Of a stretch of 64,000 nt of DNA, positions 51,131-62,639 are shown in pieces. The notes beneath the pieces are model-generated. The model did no database searches. It had not been told where the DNA came from and saw only the letters and a program-made list of their open reading frames with translations. Every line of letters begins with the position of its first letter. Within the stretch, counting starts at the first letter, position 1. The position numbers and the translations under genes are program-made. This DNA comes from Pseudoscleropodium purum (taxonomy: Eukaryota > Streptophyta > Bryopsida > Hypnales > Brachytheciaceae), in assembly GCA_963969395.1 (NCBI GenBank), contig OZ017802.1, forward strand, positions 21,731,410-21,795,409. Direction: 5' to 3'.

Positions 51131-52439
51131 AAAACCTATTTCAGCATTGAGCATTTTGGATATGAACGTAAAGCTTGCCTCTGCGTGGTATGTGCTTCGA
51201 ATGGCGGGCTGGCTGACTCGATTTCTTTACGCTTTTACAAAATCTTGTGTGTACCGGCAGTCTTATCTACCAAAGGACATCATATCTTCTGTGCTACTTT
51301 TAGTCTATATCGTACCGCAAACATGTCTTCAGCGTGAAAAATTTATTTTGAACAAATAATGTAACGTGAGATGTGAATGAGTTCATGAAAAGCCCACACT
51401 AGTGCTCGAGTTTTGTCGATGCGGCTTGCCGATATGATTGAAGTGCTGGTGTGACTTTCATAGTGAACTGTGATTGATAGAATGTTTCTTGATGCTTTTG
51501 AGATCACAGGGTAGACAGAAATCAAGGTGGAGCTTGCGCACAAATTAATTTTGATGGCTTCTCTGAAAGGATATCATTGACAAATTTCAGGCGTGAAAGT
51601 ACATTCTGATCTCTTTAATCTGACTGCCTAGGGTCCCCCAAAAAATATATAATAGTATGGCACAGCAGCCTTCGGGAAGTTTTTGGAGCTCCTTATCAAA
51701 ATTCAAAGTTGTCAAATTCAAATTCTGGTTCATAATCATTGTGAAATTCTGCAGAGAAAATGCTTGTTCACAAGTAGTGATATTCATGCATTGGCACTTT
51801 GGTATCTTCACAAGAGTTAATAGATTAGTAAAGGTACTTCAATTTTAGTGATGGGATTTAGCTCATCGAAGCCCACAAGTCTCTAAATGTCCTTTCCATC
51901 CACTTAATGACCTTTGCACCTTGAAAACAAATTATTCTTGCTTATAAGCTATAGAATCCACTAACAAAGGTAAAAATTTTCCCACTATCTATTTTTCCTA
52001 TGCATACTATTGCAAAAGAATATTCAACTACATAATACATTAAAACTCAACCCAATTTGCCTTTAAGGTATGTAAATAGGTTTAAAAATTTTAAACACAT
52101 CAAACACATAATTGTTGTCAAATCTAACATACAAAGTCTCACAGACAACCTTGGTATATGACTTCTAAATGAGTCTCCAAAGGAGCCCTAGTCATTTGAT
52201 TGTTATGAAAATTCACCCTCTAAATCTTGTTATTTAAGCGATGAAGCTATAAAGAACTTCTCTTTTCACCCATGGAATCCATCCATCCATTTTCCTTTTC
52301 TCACAAAGCATGCCAAGTGGTTGCTTTTTCCTTATAACTTTCACATCTAGTTAGAATTTTATTGCATTTCCCAATAACTTTCACAAACTAACCTATAATG
52401 AAATTGGAAGACCTTGTTGGCGTGGCACTAATGTATTTT
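51131..52439. other. AT-rich intergenic DNA, no gene seen
   Basis: Overlapping short frames on both strands (51147-51848) have no family resemblance. Confidence 0.5.
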
Positions 52440-52646
52440 TTTAGATGTCTTCAAAAAATATGACTACACTTTTTTAGATGTCACACAATAGAACCATCAT
52501 CTCTAGCATCACGTCATTTTTCCACATAATTACATCTACATGTTTTTTGCAACATCCACTACTTTAGAGTCTGTGACGTACTTCTATCTACAAAAATATA
52601 CTTCATTTTTGTCTGACGTCACTAAAAAGACGGATTTCTTGTACTG
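52440..52646. mobile_element. CACTA-type element remnant (one end)
   Basis: The right end reads GACGGATTTCTTGTACTG. Its complement CAGTACAAGAAATCCGTC differs by one base from the common plant CACTA terminus CACTACAAGAAA. Subterminal TGACGTCA-type motifs (about 52610-52620) fit. The opposite end was not found, so the left limit is approximate. Confidence 0.5.
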
Positions 52647-52825
52647 ATGTAGGTGCATTGATAGTAGAGGAAGGAAGCCTCGACCTTGTAAAACAAGGGT
52701 GCTAGGCCATACAAGCACAATAGGACAAGAGTAGAGAGCAAGAGCTAGTGTGTGAACAATGTAAGAGTGGCAATATAAAAGTTGGCACAATAATATTGGA
52801 GCTATCACTAGCAAGTGCAAAGAAT

Positions 52826-53028
52826 CACTAGAAGAAACTCATGTTTTTTTATATAACCTCTAGTTTTTTTAAACATATTTTTTTTTACATCTAATTGTTT
52901 TATGTCAAAAATAACATCTAATAAACATCATAAAAAACATAAAAACAACTAGATGTCAACATAAATGTAAAAAAAATCCGTTCTAAAAAATCTGAGCTTG
53001 TCACCTTAAACAAGGGTTTCTTATAGTA
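52826..53028. mobile_element. CACTA-type MITE, 203 bp, with 3-bp target duplication
   Basis: The left end is CACTAGAAGAAACTC and the right end GGGTTTCTTATAGTA, inverted copies of each other. The flanking trinucleotide is AAT on both sides (52823-52825 and 53029-53031), as expected for the CACTA superfamily. The interior contains a second inverted pair around ACATCTAATTGTTTTATG and CATAAAAACAACTAGATGT. It has no coding capacity. Confidence 0.7.
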
Positions 53029-54839
53029 AATTGAAATAGGTGCAGTTTACAATAATCTAACTCAATCATGAGCACAAAAATCGATATCCACCTTGCCCAA
53101 GCACATCTTCACAATATTGACATCTTCCATTTTGCCCTCTCCAAGGTTATACATGTTTCCAACAACTTACATATTAGCCTTGGATTCATATTGGCCAATG
53201 GCTAAAAGCTAAAAAATTTATGAATGCTATGACTAAATATCCACCAATAATTCTTGCACATGTACCAATGGATTGTGGAGCTTACCAATTTTGGATCCAA
53301 TTTTGGATCCTCCATTTTAACACTCCAATTGTGGTTATTTTTCCAAAGGCACTAACTAACAATGAACTAACTAGTGGTTCTTTCCAAACATTATGACAAA
53401 GTTTGACTATCTAAGATTTACCATACATGAGGGTTAGATTTAGCAACAAGATTGCCAAAATATTTTTCTTCCTAGTGTTGAAAGGTTTCATTAGTTGAAA
53501 ATCACATTTTAGAATTTCAACACTCTTAACTTTTTAATTTTCTGGTTTTTGTCTACCACAATTATTCATATTTTGGTTGCAACCACTTTTTTTTTTTTTA
53601 ATTGATTTATTTGTTTATTGCTATGTCTTTTGAAATTGATGATAATCATTGAATAAATGTCTTATAATTTAGGCTTGTAAATTAATGTTATTCTTTGAAA
53701 TTTCTTACAAAATTTTAAAATATTCCAAAATTTAGGCAATATGAAAAAAGAATCTACAATATTTAGACATTATTATAATACTTCAAAACTTCATACATTT
53801 AAAAAAATACTTAATTTATCTTTGAATCTAACCCTCATATAGGATATGCATAGATGTGTATCCATCAATGAAAGTGTAAAAAGTAGAATAGTGGATATAA
53901 ATATTTCTTGCAATGAATCCTCTTTTCATCTCAAAAAGAAAAAAAAGTATAAGAAGTAAATAGTTTCTCCAAAATGTTGTTTTAGAAGTAAAATTTAATT
54001 TTTTTAGCAATATTTTTTTGTTTGATAGGTTTGGGACAATATAAGCAAGTCCCTCCAAATTTAAGCCAATGAACATAGTAACAAGACTTGATAACTTGAC
54101 AATTTTGTTCCAAGAAAGACTTGATGGTCAAATTAATCTCTAAAGTCCCTTTAGAGGACAAAATGGATTTTGAATAGGGTTCTATAGTCTCAAATTTTTT
54201 AATGATTTTTTGAAATTTTTTTTTAAGATCGGAAAGCACATTAGCATTTAGGAGAATATAATTTATATTTGAATTGGTATCTAGGAACAAAAGTTATGCT
54301 ACAATAAGCCCAAAACAAAAATTATAGGGTAGTAAAAAAAATAAGTAGAAGTCAAAAGAAAAATTTGAAAATTTTGTTTCATGTAGAAAATATTTTTGTT
54401 TACATGGAAAGATTTGATTCATACTATTTGGACTAGTGATAAGAAAGTTATAGACAATCTTGTTTTTCAAGCAATCTATGCATCTTCTTGAAAAAATAAC
54501 TTATAGGACTCATTTCTAAGCACAATTTTTACAATTTTTCAAAATATATATTTTGATAGGGTTTAGTTTTTTGTAGAATAATCTTGGTGTTGGAATTATT
54601 GTCTTTCAATTTCGTTTTAGACCATTACAATTTAGATTTTCTTGCAATCTTGTACATACTTTTATTTAACAATTTTTTAAAGAATGAAATCAAGTTCTTT
54701 TGTTTTTTTAATTTCTTATACTTTCAACTCAATTCTTCAACATATAAGATTTTTAATTCAACATTAGTAGTTCAAAAATTTTAAGGTAAGAAGATTCAAA
54801 GCTTGAAAAATCTAGTTACGCGTGGTGCAAGAAAAATGA
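53029..54839. other. AT-rich intergenic DNA, no gene seen
   Basis: Frames up to 102 codons (53982-54290, minus) are lysine/asparagine/isoleucine-rich and compositional. Confidence 0.45.
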
Positions 54840-54960
54840 TTTTTTGCACTTCAAATACAAATATCTTGCAATCCATGTGGTCAAAGTATTTGGAATTTTT
54901 TCGACACATTTTTATAATATTCTAATACAAGATCCTTTTGTTAAATATGAAGAATAAAAT
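54840..54960 (-). repeat. Diverged fragment of TTAA family A
   Basis: The segment containing TATCTTGCAATCCATGTGG and ACAAGATCCTTTTGTT is collinear with the internal block of the copies at 43.9 and 63.55 kb. No ends are preserved. Confidence 0.45.
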
Positions 54961-57850
54961 TTTAAATTTTTTGCAATTTGCACTAATATAGCATAATTTT
55001 TGAGTGGATTTTCATAAAAGAAAAAATAGGCCTCAAAGACTCTTTTCAATACAAAAATACTAGGCCTCTAGAGGGTCACTCGACGGTGACATCTTTAAGG
55101 ATTTACACATCACCAATGGCCCTATAGATTCTTGGTATCAAGAAGTTCACCTCATCAAACTTTCACCAAAAATAATTTCACTTTCAACAAAAATGTCAGA
55201 ATGTATAAATCACAACAAAAGAGTACAGGGCATTAGATCCATATCCTACAATAAGAAGTCCTAAAAAAGAAATACTACAAATAGGAATCCCAAAAAAGAC
55301 ACCTTTGTTTGTTTAATTTGATTGATAAATTAAACAAATGCAACCAAATTGAACAATTTTTGAAGCTAATTGCCAAAGGCAACTAACTTAAAAAGGCACT
55401 TCCCTAATTTTATGTGTTTGGAATGAGAAGAAAAGGTCTTTATACAAGTGTGGTAGTATTAGATGAAAATATCCATGTGGGATATGTAAATTAGGATTAA
55501 TAGGAGTTCAACCATTCATAGTAAAGTCAAATTAGGAATTGTATTCAAAGTTAAATGTCCCTTCTAAAACGTCCCAAAATTTGTCTATAACTTTTAGTTA
55601 GAGCCTCAAATTTTATAAATGATTTTTTTGAGATGAAATTTAACTTGATTCCCCACAATAAATTATTTCAATGTTTTTTGAAAAAAGTTATTCTACTGTA
55701 ATTAAATGAAACTTCAAATTCAATTTCTATATTTGACAATGAATGGTCTATTTCCAAATTGTCCCATAGCCTTTGAGGATTCATAGTGGACTATTGATTT
55801 TTTTATATAAACAACCTCTTCATCCTTCACCTCCACCAATTGTTCATGAGATTAATCTTTTACAATGCCATAACATAAAATTCTTTTTAGTAAGCCACTG
55901 GACTATTTTGGGGTATTTGAATTAAAGAAATCTACAATTGGGATTGAGTAGAAGGTGCATCTTTAGTATTAAGTGTTTAATAATGAAGGTTAAGGTGTAT
56001 GAAAGAACCTTAACTTTGATTATTAATTACTTTATACTTGGATTTGGAGTCATTGACAACATATGACATTGTGATTTATAATAAATAGGAATAGGAAAAA
56101 TAATAAATTGTTAAGAAAAAAACAACTATTTGCAGGATTCTTGGAGGATTCTGCTTGATGCCTCATACTTTCTGTGATAAGGAATTAACCTTAAAATTAC
56201 GCAAAAGTTAGAAAGTCTTTTATGAAATGAACATCAAAGATAAAGGATCATAATTTTTCATTCAATCTTTCTTTTTGGAGACTCCTTGATGTGGTGGTGG
56301 GATTTGCATCATCAAGGTATTATTGGTTTTTCCATAGAAGATGATGTTTGATCTACATGCTACAACTTACATATGTTTTTCTATTATATTTGAAGATTAT
56401 AGTTCCTCACTCTTGATTCAACAATCAATCATAAAACAAATCTTTTTTTGAACTTGAGACTAATTAATAAAAATGAATTTCATTAAAAAAAAATTTAATG
56501 AAATACATTGTTGCAATGTGAACTTTGGACTTGCACCTTAACCTAATGGCCTCCTCATTTTCTAATTATAGAATGACATCAAAATTTGGTTATACCATGA
56601 AGTCTTACATCATAATATACACATGATGAAAATTTCAATTCAAGCAAAGTTTGTATTTTGATATGAAATTTTCTTCATTATTTTCAAAGAAATTTATTAT
56701 AATTTCAAATATTATTCCAAGAAAAATTATAAATTTTAACAATTTAGCTTCTTAAGCACTATAAGATAGGAATAGTCCCAATTTCTATAGTTGTGAAGAT
56801 GTATTATAAAATAAAACTTAAAAGAGTAATTTAATGATGTCTATAGGACAAAGAATTAATGATGGCTACTTCCAAAAATTTGTAAACTATGGTTCCCCAA
56901 GTCATATCCAAATGCTTTGATTCACAACTAAATTGTACTGATTTGCTAACTAATACTTTCATTAAAATTTGAAATGCCTTTTAAATTTTATTATAGATTG
57001 AATAATTTTTATTTCTACAAGATTATTTTTCCTTTCAAATGATAGGTTCCAATTATGACAAGTTTTACATTTTACTTACTAATTCAAGTTATTCTGAATT
57101 GGATCATAATTTGATTTGAAAAAGTTATTTTTAAGTTATTTTAAGATGAAACATGCTTGTCCCTTTAGAACTATTGGATATTTAAAAATATATTTTCTGA
57201 AATTTCATACCTTACAAAGGCAAGAGAACTAACACAAGAATCTACAAAAAATTCATAGATGAAAAACCAAAATTATGTGAATGTGAAAAATGTTACTATA
57301 CTCTATGTTTATTCATTGTTTAATAATAGAACATTAGATCCTCTAAGGATTAAAGAAGAGATGGAATTTCACCTTTGGGAAATAAAATAATATGAAATTT
57401 TTGCATTGATAAATAGTCACAAAATGGAATCTTAGAGAGCAACAGATTTTGAAGTTTGATCAAGGTATGTATGTCATCCATAACCAACATAGCCCAAAAT
57501 GCAACATCTACCTTTGAACCCCAAAATGTTAACTTTTACCTACATGTAGATTACACAATGTGTATAGTTACAATCAAAACATAGAATTCTACAAGAGCCT
57601 CCTATAGATTTTTGATTCAACTAAGAATAGAGACAATCAAAATTTCTCAACTTATTCATATAGTATCCAAATAAATGCATCCTAAAGTGAATTAAAATCC
57701 TTTTCTAGTTGCCAAGAAGATTCAATAAGACATTTTCTGTGTACTAATTTTTCTAATTATTACTGTAATTAGTGTCAATTATAGGTGACAATACCTTATG
57801 TGGATATACCTTACATAAACCCTAAGTAGGGTTTAAGGAGGTTTGAGTGC
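54961..57850. other. AT-rich intergenic DNA, no gene seen
   Basis: No coding pattern, repeat terminus or RNA gene was found. Confidence 0.5.
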
Positions 57851-59056
57851 TTGTATCCAAGATCGAAACGCAAGGAAAAGATGTGACCGTCAACATAGAC
57901 TAAAGTCTGCAGGCATGCAGTTGATCAGCTCAGATCTTAATTCTCACTGAACGAATAATGAGCTGAGACTCTTTGTAATCATTGCACCAACAGCACAAGA
58001 TGGCGACTTCAATTGCTCGACTTGTTTGATGTTTTTTACGAAAAGTTCTACATCAATGATCAAATAAGTTACCTCCGCAGTTCTCGATCTAGGCCATGCC
58101 AAGAGGATTCTTCTGAATTATATATGGTTCTTTTAACACACATTGTATTTTATTTTATTTGCAAATGATTGAAGGTCGGAAGGACTCAATTAAGGGAATC
58201 TTGGAATCAAAGAGCGAGCTAAGAGGTCTTGGACCATGCAGGATTGTGGGTCCGTAAAATTATAGCGAGCCTGTGGGCCGGGGCGACTGAAAAGGTTGCC
58301 AAATCATTCCTCCGAGATGATGGCCTCTTCTGCTGGTGCAAGGAACTGCTGGCTGGCATGTGTCCACAACTAAATGTAGTGCCTCTCCATAGCTTTTAAC
58401 AGTTGCATTGGAGGACGTTTAATGTGCGAAGTAGAAGTCCCTATAGGTGAGGAAATCATGGGTCCACAATATTATAAAAAGCAAACTGGTTCTATACTCC
58501 TCCCTTGTTGGTGATGGAATGAATTTTTCACTCGGTAGGTACCTTGGAGATCAATGATTCACATCTGTTTCGAAGGCTTAATATATATACGTTCGGCAGC
58601 ATGATCGACGTGCTCATTTTTGATAGAACACAGGTGGCAGAAGAAGAGCTCCAATCTCTTTTAGAGACCGCCCTGTAAATGAAGAACCCGACCCGAAAAT
58701 TGTACTTCATACAGCAGAGATCGATGCAGTGGGATGCCTTCGAATCCAAGCACGTTGGCCGTGGTCCCTGGAATTGATCTAATTTGACTATCAGGATCAT
58801 GCGCTGCGCAGGGATTGAGAAGGAGTTTGGAAGATTGCAATAATCATAACCTTTTGAACTCTCCGAGGCCCCACAACATGACGACCTAGTCGGGGACTTT
58901 CTAATGCATTGAACTCCCTCGAAACCTAGATCGAAGTATACTCCATCGTCACAAACCGAATTGTTCAAGAATGTTATGTCTAAACAATGAAAAGGCTATC
59001 TATCTAACTCCATATGATAGTCGGACCGACATACGGCCTCCTTTCACCATACCAAC
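57851..59056. other. GC-richer flank of the gene-fragment island; possible 3' flank of eS1 pseudogene
   Basis: GC rises at about 57850. A 146-codon minus frame (58528-58968) follows the eS1 pseudogene on its strand but has no recognisable motif and is cysteine/serine-rich. I read it as former 3' UTR or captured non-coding DNA. An unrelated gene fragment is possible. Confidence 0.35.
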
Positions 59057-60683
59057 CTAAGGAGTAACAAACGTACACCTAAAAGCGACCAAATGCTGTA
59101 ACTTGCACCTCTCAATCTTGGCACCAACTTCCTCACTATAGTCTCCATGAACCTGTCAACCAAAAATGATCGAAATAACAAGGACGCAACCAGACATGCA
59201 TTTGCCTGTCATGAAATTTCATGCGCAGTGGAGTAGCAACTCAAGTGTATACAAGCATCTACGACCAGCACCTTGCACACAACCAAATCATGCAAGTGCA
59301 AAGACCCTTCGAAGCGCTCAAGAACAATACTTCAGATACAATAACTACAAACTAACCTCCATCAACTTCATAAAGTCGAACTTGGGAGCCTTCAGGATCT
59401 TCACTTTCCGGATGAAAGTGCTCTGGAGGGTAGATGCCCTGCGTGGCCTTCTCAATCTCCTTCCCATTCACCTCGGGAATTAACTTTGCCACCAACTCCT
59501 TCAAGTCGCAAATCCGGGCTTCACGCACCATGGTCTCCTACGTCTTGCGCCGAATTTGTAGTTCAAAACTGAGAAGTTCCATGCAATAGCAACAGCATAG
59601 TACGTTCGCATGGTGTGTACAACTAGGTTCATCCTCAAAGCAAGAGGTTCAAACCAAATAACTAGAATATCTACACTTCTCCCGATGAAAATTATAACAA
59701 GCACTGGATCTAGAGGACTTTGAGTTCTTAATCTATTCTAGTGGTGCAAGTTTAAGGTTTAAATTTTAGGGTTTAGTTGGGATTAACGCCCAGATAAAAT
59801 GCAGTTTCGGTTATTAAGATATACACTACGAGAATGCAAGATTGGATCGAACCTGACGAATCCGGCTCGACTGAGCATAGCAAGTCTTCTTGATCTGGTT
59901 TGGCCTCTTCTTTGTGAACGCAATGCAGAACATGCGAATCTGAAAGTTGTTGATGGTCTTCACATCCACATGAACCTAGATCAAACTCTGCTACTTACGC
60001 ACCAGAGACCGCAGCTTGTGAAGTCCATGCCCTGCACCCACGCAGCATAGCATGAGACTCTCCGCATCAAAATTGCGCCTACAGAACCGTCCCATACACC
60101 CCACGACTGCTAAACACTAAATTTCTCAGAAGTTGGTGAGCACATTCTTGCCCTGCACATCCTCAGCCCTGAGCTTGATTTTGCGGAAAGCCTGGTCCTC
60201 GTCCTACTGCAAGTCAATCAGAGAGACCTCGAACACCCGTCCCTTCAACCCATCAGACGCAATCTGTTACACCCACCCCAAACCACCACTCGCGTCAAAT
60301 GACGCAGAATATCACCAAGTGAGAATTTTTCTCACTCAATCCCAAATACAAAGGAGTCTCAATAAAACCTAAACCCTAAATAAACTAACTTTCGTTCCTT
60401 GAGTCCTGGTGACAAGCGTTTTGCCCAACGACCTCTGCGTGAAGGTGGTAGGAGCCTTAATGTCATACCAGTCCTTAGAAAAAGGGTCGACATTGCAATC
60501 CGCAAACCAGAATCAGCAAATGTAGTGCAAATAACGATGGAATTCAGAAACCCTAAAATGGAAATTGCGTGAGCACATTTGGAGAAGATATTCCTAGGTT
60601 TAAAGAAGTGTGGGAATGTCGTACATTTTCTTCTTGCCACCCTTTTTGCCCTTGGAAATGCGTTTGTTCTTGCCGACGGCCAT
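59057..60683 (-). pseudogene. RPS3A: Ribosomal protein eS1 (RPS3a) pseudogene retaining introns
   Basis: Six exon remnants lie in order: 60625-60683 (MAVGKNKRISKGKKGGKKK), 60390-60491 ([20 protein letters not shown]), 60127-60263 (RVFEVSLIDLQ-stop-DEDQAF), 59854-60031 (GMDFT, then [20 protein letters not shown]), 59357-59555 ([13 protein letters not shown]) and 59057-59152 (VHGDYSEEVGAKIER). Lesions include TAG stops at 60204-60206, 59991-59993, 59976-59978 and 59538-59540. There is a 7-nt deletion near 60017 and a 2-nt deletion near 59427. Splice sites are lost before exon 2, after exon 3 and before exon 5 (CAA for CAG). It cannot encode the 40S subunit protein. Because introns survive, it arose by DNA duplication, not retroposition. 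Confidence 0.93.
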
Positions 60684-61681
60684 GGTTGCAGGTCAAGCTC
60701 GTGTGCTCCGGGGGAGCTGCTGCTGAGCGATGGTTCGTCTGAAAAGAGGGTATGAATCATTTAGGCCGTGTCTCATAGCCGCAGCTCTCGAACTCCAAAC
60801 CCTAATTCGCCAAACTGCGCTTCTACCAATACCCTCCACAATACCCTCCCACCAAAATTCAGACCTCACCTCCGATCTCTATACACATCCATACCAGATG
60901 ATCACAACCCCCCTTTTCAAAATGATACCAGACGAATTTTTCAACAAATTACCTCGACTGTGTTAGTCGGCTCACACCAACCCTCGAACCAAAAGGCAAA
61001 TTCGAAATTCTACACACACACACACCCTTCCCAAGACCACTTCATTCCAATTCACCACATCACTCCAATTTAATGATTCAAAATTGAAACCAAACAAAAA
61101 CCGCATTTTCTCCGCAAAAGACATAAAAAAGAAAGTGAGAATCTAAGTGACCAAGCGTTCATCGTCACAGCAACCTCCTGACCAAGCAGCCAAGCAACCA
61201 AGCAACCACACCAAGACACTTACCAAGAGGAGAGCAATGGTGCAGATGAGACATTCCGACCGTGAGAAACGATGCGGTGTGGGTTTCCTCAATTGAAAAG
61301 AGGTAACTGTGAGTTCGGAGAGATCGTGCAAAGAGTGACCAAGACAAGCGGCAGATGGAGATGACGGTGGCTCAGGGATAATAAGGAAACTTTAGTGTCA
61401 GTGCAAAGCTGCTGCTGCCTCCTCTTCGTCTCGGTGCGGGCTATGGCGGACGGCCTTCTCCCAGCCAGAGAGAACTCAGAGAATACATTATGAAAAAAAG
61501 ATACAAGTCTCAAGTACCACACAATAAATCGCATGTCTTGAAAGCAAATTCATCTTCAAGATTCAATCCGCACCAAGTCTAACCACGTTCTGACAATGCT
61601 TGAGTATGCCTATAAAAGCCCCAAAACTCTGAACAATAACCGTAATGCTAAACCCTGTCGCAAATCCTAATGAACACGCAC
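60684..61681 (-). other. 5' flank of the eS1 pseudogene
   Basis: It contains an acceptor-like CTCTTTTCAG (about 60740-60750, minus) that could end a former leader intron, and a GC-richer stretch at 61380-61450. No coding family is recognised in the overlapping short frames. Confidence 0.4.
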
Positions 61682-61742
61682 CTTTCTGTTTCAAAGTGAA
61701 GCAATTCCGAACAGGACCAACTTCACTAAAGTAGTCCTCGAG
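61682..61742 (-). pseudogene. Orphan RRM exon (RBM28/Nop4-like)
   Basis: A 61-bp exon bounded by GACAG (acceptor) and GTGCGT (donor) encodes LEDYFSEVGPVRNCFTLKQK. This is the helix-1/strand-2 part of an RNA-recognition motif, closest in pattern to the first RRM of plant RBM28/Nop4-like nucleolar proteins (LEE-FSEVGP-RRCF-V--KG). No preceding RNP2 exon or following RNP1 exon (RGFGFV) was found nearby, so it is a fragment. Confidence 0.6.
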
Positions 61743-61923
61743 CTGTCGACAAAAGAAGAATTCCGCGAAGTAAAAATCCGACGTTTGACGTCAGCAATCA
61801 CGCAAAAACTAAGTTTGACATGGATTGAATAAAATTCTGCATATGGGTGTAATTGTAAATGCAAGCGCACTTAACCCTAAAACTGCTGGCTACGAAGCGG
61901 GAGGAGGTGAGAGGATGCCTGAC

Positions 61924-62049
61924 CTGAGGGATGACCCCAGTAATGATGGAGATGTTCCGAAAATCATGCCGACCGCGGCCATCCGAACGAAAGTTTTGCT
62001 CGATGCCACCTTCAATGTAGCTCACCTCCGCTGCTGATAAGGTGCCCAT
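61924..62049 (-). pseudogene. RRP42: Orphan exon 1 of exosome subunit RRP42
   Basis: The ATG at 62049 opens 42 codons ending in ISIITGVIPQ followed by a GT donor at 61923. The segments YIEGGIEQNFRSDGR and ITGVIPQ match the start of the RNase PH-like exosome ring subunit RRP42 (Exosc7), whose first intron falls at the same place in plants as I recall it. No later exon occurs in the next 4 kb on this strand, where an unrelated RRM exon and the eS1 pseudogene lie instead. The exon itself is undamaged, but the gene is incomplete. Confidence 0.75.
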
Positions 62050-62290
62050 GTTATCTCTCTTTCAGAGATGTGAAAGTGATCCCTACGGCTCAATTTGAAA
62101 TCACAAAACAGGCAATGCAAGCTTCAACCAGCATTGCGAGTGCGTGACATCAAACCCACCGATTGGAAGGCTCGGATGTGGGGATGATGATGAACTAGAA
62201 AGATGAAGAAATCAAAGTGGGAGTGCGAGGTTACGCGAAGGATTGCTGCAGATTGCACTCAAATTCTTTACAGATCGATCAGCTCTAGGA

Positions 62291-62304
62291 TTTAGGGTTT
62301 AGGG
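62291..62304 (-). promoter_or_regulatory. Tandem telo-box upstream of the RRP42 fragment
   Basis: Two adjacent TTTAGGG units (complement CCCTAAA) lie 242 bp upstream of the RRP42 ATG. Telo-boxes are frequent in promoters of plant translation and housekeeping genes, so the captured or duplicated segment seems to include promoter DNA. Confidence 0.5.
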
Positions 62305-62639
62305 TAGGGCTCAATTTCCAAAACGTGCGTATCAAGCAGATTATGAGCAAAATGTCACATCTTGCTACACTGATTTGACGTTTTAGGGCATCCTGAATGC
62401 ACTCATGAATTTGGCCCTCCGAATAAACTTCTAACTTTTCACCAGTTTTATATTTAGAACTTGAAACTTTTATCATTGGAAGCACATCTTAAAGTATTTT
62501 AGTATCATAACATTGTTTATCAATTAGGTAGCGGGCCTTGAGCATTCTTGAAAAATGACCCCCTACAATGAATAAAAGTGTCTTACATGACTCTTTAGCC
62601 ACCTCCAATCTTTGAATCAACTAGTATTTTAAGCTTCCA

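Noticed and set aside
58528..58968. 146-codon minus frame downstream of the eS1 pseudogene
   Set aside because: No family resemblance. Position and composition fit former 3' flanking sequence, so it is not called as a gene.
60359..60760. 133-codon minus frame read as one protein
   Set aside because: It runs through an intron of the eS1 pseudogene and uses the wrong frame for both exons it overlaps.
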